DNA of 42,009 nt from assembly GCA_947484275.1 (NCBI GenBank), contig CANKOY010000032.1, positions 1 to 42,009 of the forward strand, read 5' to 3'. This document shows, piece by piece, positions 39,955 through 42,009 of this stretch (position 1 is its first letter; every line of letters begins with the position of its first letter). Position numbers and translations under genes: made by a program. The stretch comes from Planctomycetota bacterium. GTDB lineage: Bacteria > Planctomycetota > UBA1135 > GCA-002686595. The notes under the pieces were generated by a model, which was given only the letters and a program-made list of their open reading frames with translations, had not been told where the DNA came from and did not search any database.

Positions 39955-41453
39955 GCGTTTCCATGCTGCGAAAAGTGTTCGGCCTGCCGGCGTCCGCGCT
40001 GGTTCTTGGGTCGCTTGGTCTGATCCTCGCGCCGTCCGCCCGGGCCGCGACGCTTCAGGACCCCGCTCCGGCGGAAGGCGATGCATCCGGCGACAAGGAT
40101 GGTGAGCCAAAGAAAGAGGCCAAGGAGGAGTGGTTCGCCGTCACGAACGCCGACGTGTTCACCGGCACAGGCTCACTGCTGCGCGGCATGACTGTTCTGG
40201 CCAAGAACGGCGTGATCACGAAGATCGCCACGGACGTGGAGCTTCCCGAGGGCGCGACGGTGCTCGACGCCAAGGGGATGCGCGTGTATCCCGGCCTCGT
40301 GGCGATCTCGTCGTCCGGGTTGCTCGGCGGATCGAGTGCGGAACTCGAAGACACCGTCGATCCCTTCAGCTCGCGCATGGTGCTCGGACTGGCCTCGGGG
40401 ATCACATCGACCGGGATCGGCAGCGTGGCTGCGAAGCTCAAGCGCGGCGAGATCAAGGGCGTCGTGATGCGCGACAAGTTCTCGACGACGCTGTCCTACT
40501 CGACGTCGAATCCGTCCACCAAGCGCACGCTGGTGGAGAAGCTCGACGGAGCCGCGAGGTACCTGCGCGAGTTTCGCGAGTACGAAGCGAAGAAGGCGAG
40601 CAACAAGGAGCTCAAGGAACCGTCCAAGAAGGACGTCGATTCCTCGGTCCTTGCGGTGCTCAAGGGCGAGACCATGGCGCGCTTCAACGCCGACTCGCGC
40701 GAGGATCTGATCGGCATCGCGCGCGTGGCTCAGAAGTACGGCTTTCGGCCCGTGATCGACGGATGCGCCGAGGGTTGGACTGTGGCCGATGAGCTCGGCC
40801 GTGCAGGCGCCTTCGCGGTCCTCACGCCCCGCAATCGCAGCGACAAGAGCGAGGCCCTGGTACGCGCCGGTGGCACGAGCATCGAAAACGCCGCGATCCT
40901 CCATTCCCGTGGCGTCCAGGTCGTCATCATCCCGGCCACGCGCAGCGTCGATCTCGGCGGCATCGCGGGCCGCGACATCATGCACCTGCCGATCGAGGCC
41001 GACTTCGCCGTGCGCGGTGGCTTGCCGGAGAGCGCCGCCATCGCCGCGATCACGATCGTCCCGGCCCGCGTGCTTGGCGTCGATCACCGTGTCGGCACGA
41101 TCGAGGTTGGCAAGGACTGCGATCTGCTGGTCATGGACGGCGATTTGTTGCACTACCAGACCTTCGTCCAGTACGCGATCGTCGACGGCAAGCAGGTGTA
41201 CGACAAGGAAGCCGAGCTGTGGTTCGGTCACATCCGGCCGCGAACGACGCCGAGCATGGCGCCAGAAACTCGCGTCGACACTGGCGAGGAGGTGGATCCC
41301 AACGCGCCGCCGAAAGTGGATCCGCCCAAGGAAGGCGAAAAGCCCGACGAAGAGAAGCCGGTCGAGGGCGAGAAGCCCGGCGATGGTGAAACGCCGCCCC
41401 CGGAAACTCCCAAGGACCCGCCCAAGGAGGGCGGTGGCGGGTCGGACGGCTGA
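39951..41453 (+). CDS. Exported amidohydrolase-like protein, metal ligands lost, Pro/Glu/Lys tail (array member 10)
   Basis: The product has 500 residues. The signal peptide ends APSARAAT. The sandwich strand GMTVLAKNGVITKIA leads to YPGLVAISSSGLLG, with no HxH. Strand 5 is MARFNADSREDL, strand 6 VIDGCAEGWT and strand 8 VVIIPATRSV. A family-type C-terminus (LGVDHRVGTIEVGKDCDLLVMDGDLL) is followed by an extra tail from about residue 436. The tail is rich in Pro, Glu, Lys and Gly (KEGEKPDEEKP, PPPETPKDPPKEGGGG) and is likely disordered. Last gene of the array; no clear terminator hairpin with T-tract follows. Confidence 0.78.
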   Translation: MSVSMLRKVFGLPASALVLGSLGLILAPSARAATLQDPAPAEGDASGDKDGEPKKEAKEEWFAVTNADVFTGTGSLLRGMTVLAKNGVITKIATDVELPEGATVLDAKGMRVYPGLVAISSSGLLGGSSAELEDTVDPFSSRMVLGLASGITSTGIGSVAAKLKRGEIKGVVMRDKFSTTLSYSTSNPSTKRTLVEKLDGAARYLREFREYEAKKASNKELKEPSKKDVDSSVLAVLKGETMARFNADSREDLIGIARVAQKYGFRPVIDGCAEGWTVADELGRAGAFAVLTPRNRSDKSEALVRAGGTSIENAAILHSRGVQVVIIPATRSVDLGGIAGRDIMHLPIEADFAVRGGLPESAAIAAITIVPARVLGVDHRVGTIEVGKDCDLLVMDGDLLHYQTFVQYAIVDGKQVYDKEAELWFGHIRPRTTPSMAPETRVDTGEEVDPNAPPKVDPPKEGEKPDEEKPVEGEKPGDGETPPPETPKDPPKEGGGGSDG

Positions 41454-41672
41454 GCGCGACCCATCGGCCCGGGGGGAGTTTTCCACGGCGCCGCCGGTGG
41501 CCGACATGGGCGCAAGCGGTTTCCGGGCAAGAACTTACAGGCGCCACATCCGAGTTCCTAACAGCTCCCTAACCGTCCGCTGGGCGATTGTCCGCGACCT
41601 TTGCAGCAGTTAGGGTAACTCGCGCCCCGACAATGGCTTGGGGCGTCCATCCGCCATGGGTCCCCGTCCAGC
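41454..41672 (+). promoter_or_regulatory. Intergenic region with an 11-bp-spaced CCTAAC direct repeat
   Basis: The 219-bp gap between the array and the TrpD-like gene contains CCTAAC at 41557-41562 and again at 41568-41573, one helical turn apart, as is common for dimeric activator sites. I cannot assign a regulator. A TTGTCC (41587) and TAGGGT pair 17 bases apart downstream is only a weak promoter match. Confidence 0.25.
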
Positions 41673-42009
41673 ATGATCCTGCGCGATTTGATGCGCCTGC
41701 TCGGTTCCGCCCGGCGGGACGGCCGCAATCTTAGTCCCGACGAAGCCTACCGCGCCTTCGAGCTGATCTGCTCAGGCGGCCAGAGCGAAATCCAAGTGGG
41801 TGCGTTCCTAATCGCACTGCGTTGGAAGGGCGTCACCGTGGACGAGTTGACTGCCTTCGCTCGCGCCGCGCGCGCCCTGGCGACGATCCCATGCCAAGGC
41901 ATGGACAACCTGGTGGTGCTCTCGCCGCCCCACGACGGCGCGGACCATCTGCCGCCGCTCGAAGCGGCCGCTGGCATGGTCGCCGCCGGCGCCGGCGTGC
42001 GCGTGCTGA
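41673..42009 (+). CDS. TrpD-like phosphoribosyltransferase family protein, 3' end outside window
   Basis: The first 112 codons are visible from ATG 41673; the frame is open at the right edge. The N-terminal helical domain of the anthranilate-phosphoribosyltransferase / nucleoside-phosphorylase family is clear: LSPDEAYRAFELICSGGQSE, then QVGAFLIALRWKGVTVDELTAFARAARAL. The next part, NLVVLSPPHDGADHLPPLEAAAGMVAAGAGVRVL, lacks the GTGGD motif of true TrpD and looks more like the TrpD2/YbiB branch, which binds nucleic acid and does not make tryptophan. With the C-terminal two thirds missing, the branch remains uncertain. Confidence 0.75.
   Translation, partial: MILRDLMRLLGSARRDGRNLSPDEAYRAFELICSGGQSEIQVGAFLIALRWKGVTVDELTAFARAARALATIPCQGMDNLVVLSPPHDGADHLPPLEAAAGMVAAGAGVRVL

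Noticed and set aside
41454..41520. Terminator after the amidohydrolase array
   Set aside because: GC-rich partial inverted repeats around GGCGCCGCCGG are present but there is no stable stem followed by Ts.

Overview
This is a GC-rich bacterial window with dense, short-gapped genes, many 4-base ATGA overlaps and long antisense open frames that are composition artefacts. No rRNA, tRNA, CRISPR array or complete transposase gene was seen. A eukaryote-type Ser/Thr kinase fused to a formylglycine-generating-enzyme-like (FGE-sulfatase) domain, a caspase-like lipoprotein and a long run of exported amidohydrolases together suggest Planctomycetota, perhaps a deep-branching lineage. That placement is inferred from gene content, not from a marker gene.

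Layout. Positions 1-5700 hold a small lipoprotein, a caspase-fold lipoprotein, the kinase/FGE protein and a small protein with two L7/L12-type motifs that seems to start at ACG behind a perfect Shine-Dalgarno. Positions 5695-9456 hold a transketolase-family enzyme and, divergently, a membrane PAS-GGDEF diguanylate cyclase. Positions 9593-10024 hold a broken TMEM175-type channel gene beside a 172-bp inverted-repeat element flanked by CTAG. Positions 10073-15907 (minus strand) form an overlapping operon: FAD/4Fe-4S oxidoreductase, 2-oxoacid:ferredoxin oxidoreductase KorA and KorB, and a lipoprotein metallopeptidase.

Positions 16079-25143 are mainly nucleoside catabolism: deoB, deoA, nupC, punA, rpiB and deoC, interrupted by a ybjQ-like gene and by prfC on the minus strand. 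Nucleosides imported by NupC would be phosphorolysed by DeoA and PunA. DeoB would move the phosphate to C5, DeoC would cleave deoxyribose-5-phosphate, and RpiB would isomerise ribose-5-phosphate. RpiB and DeoC both carry N-terminal extensions that look like bacterial-microcompartment targeting helices, and RpiB also has an EutQ-like segment.

Positions 26196-41453 are the most unusual part: ten consecutive, mostly coupled genes encoding eleven imidazolonepropionase-like amidohydrolase domains, all with export signals. Only the three central genes (34708, 36016, 37395) keep the metal ligands. The other eight domains keep the fold and the C-terminal signature but have lost the HxH and most other ligands. 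This looks like an exported enzyme/pseudoenzyme array whose substrate cannot be told from sequence. The window ends in the first 112 codons of a TrpD-like gene.
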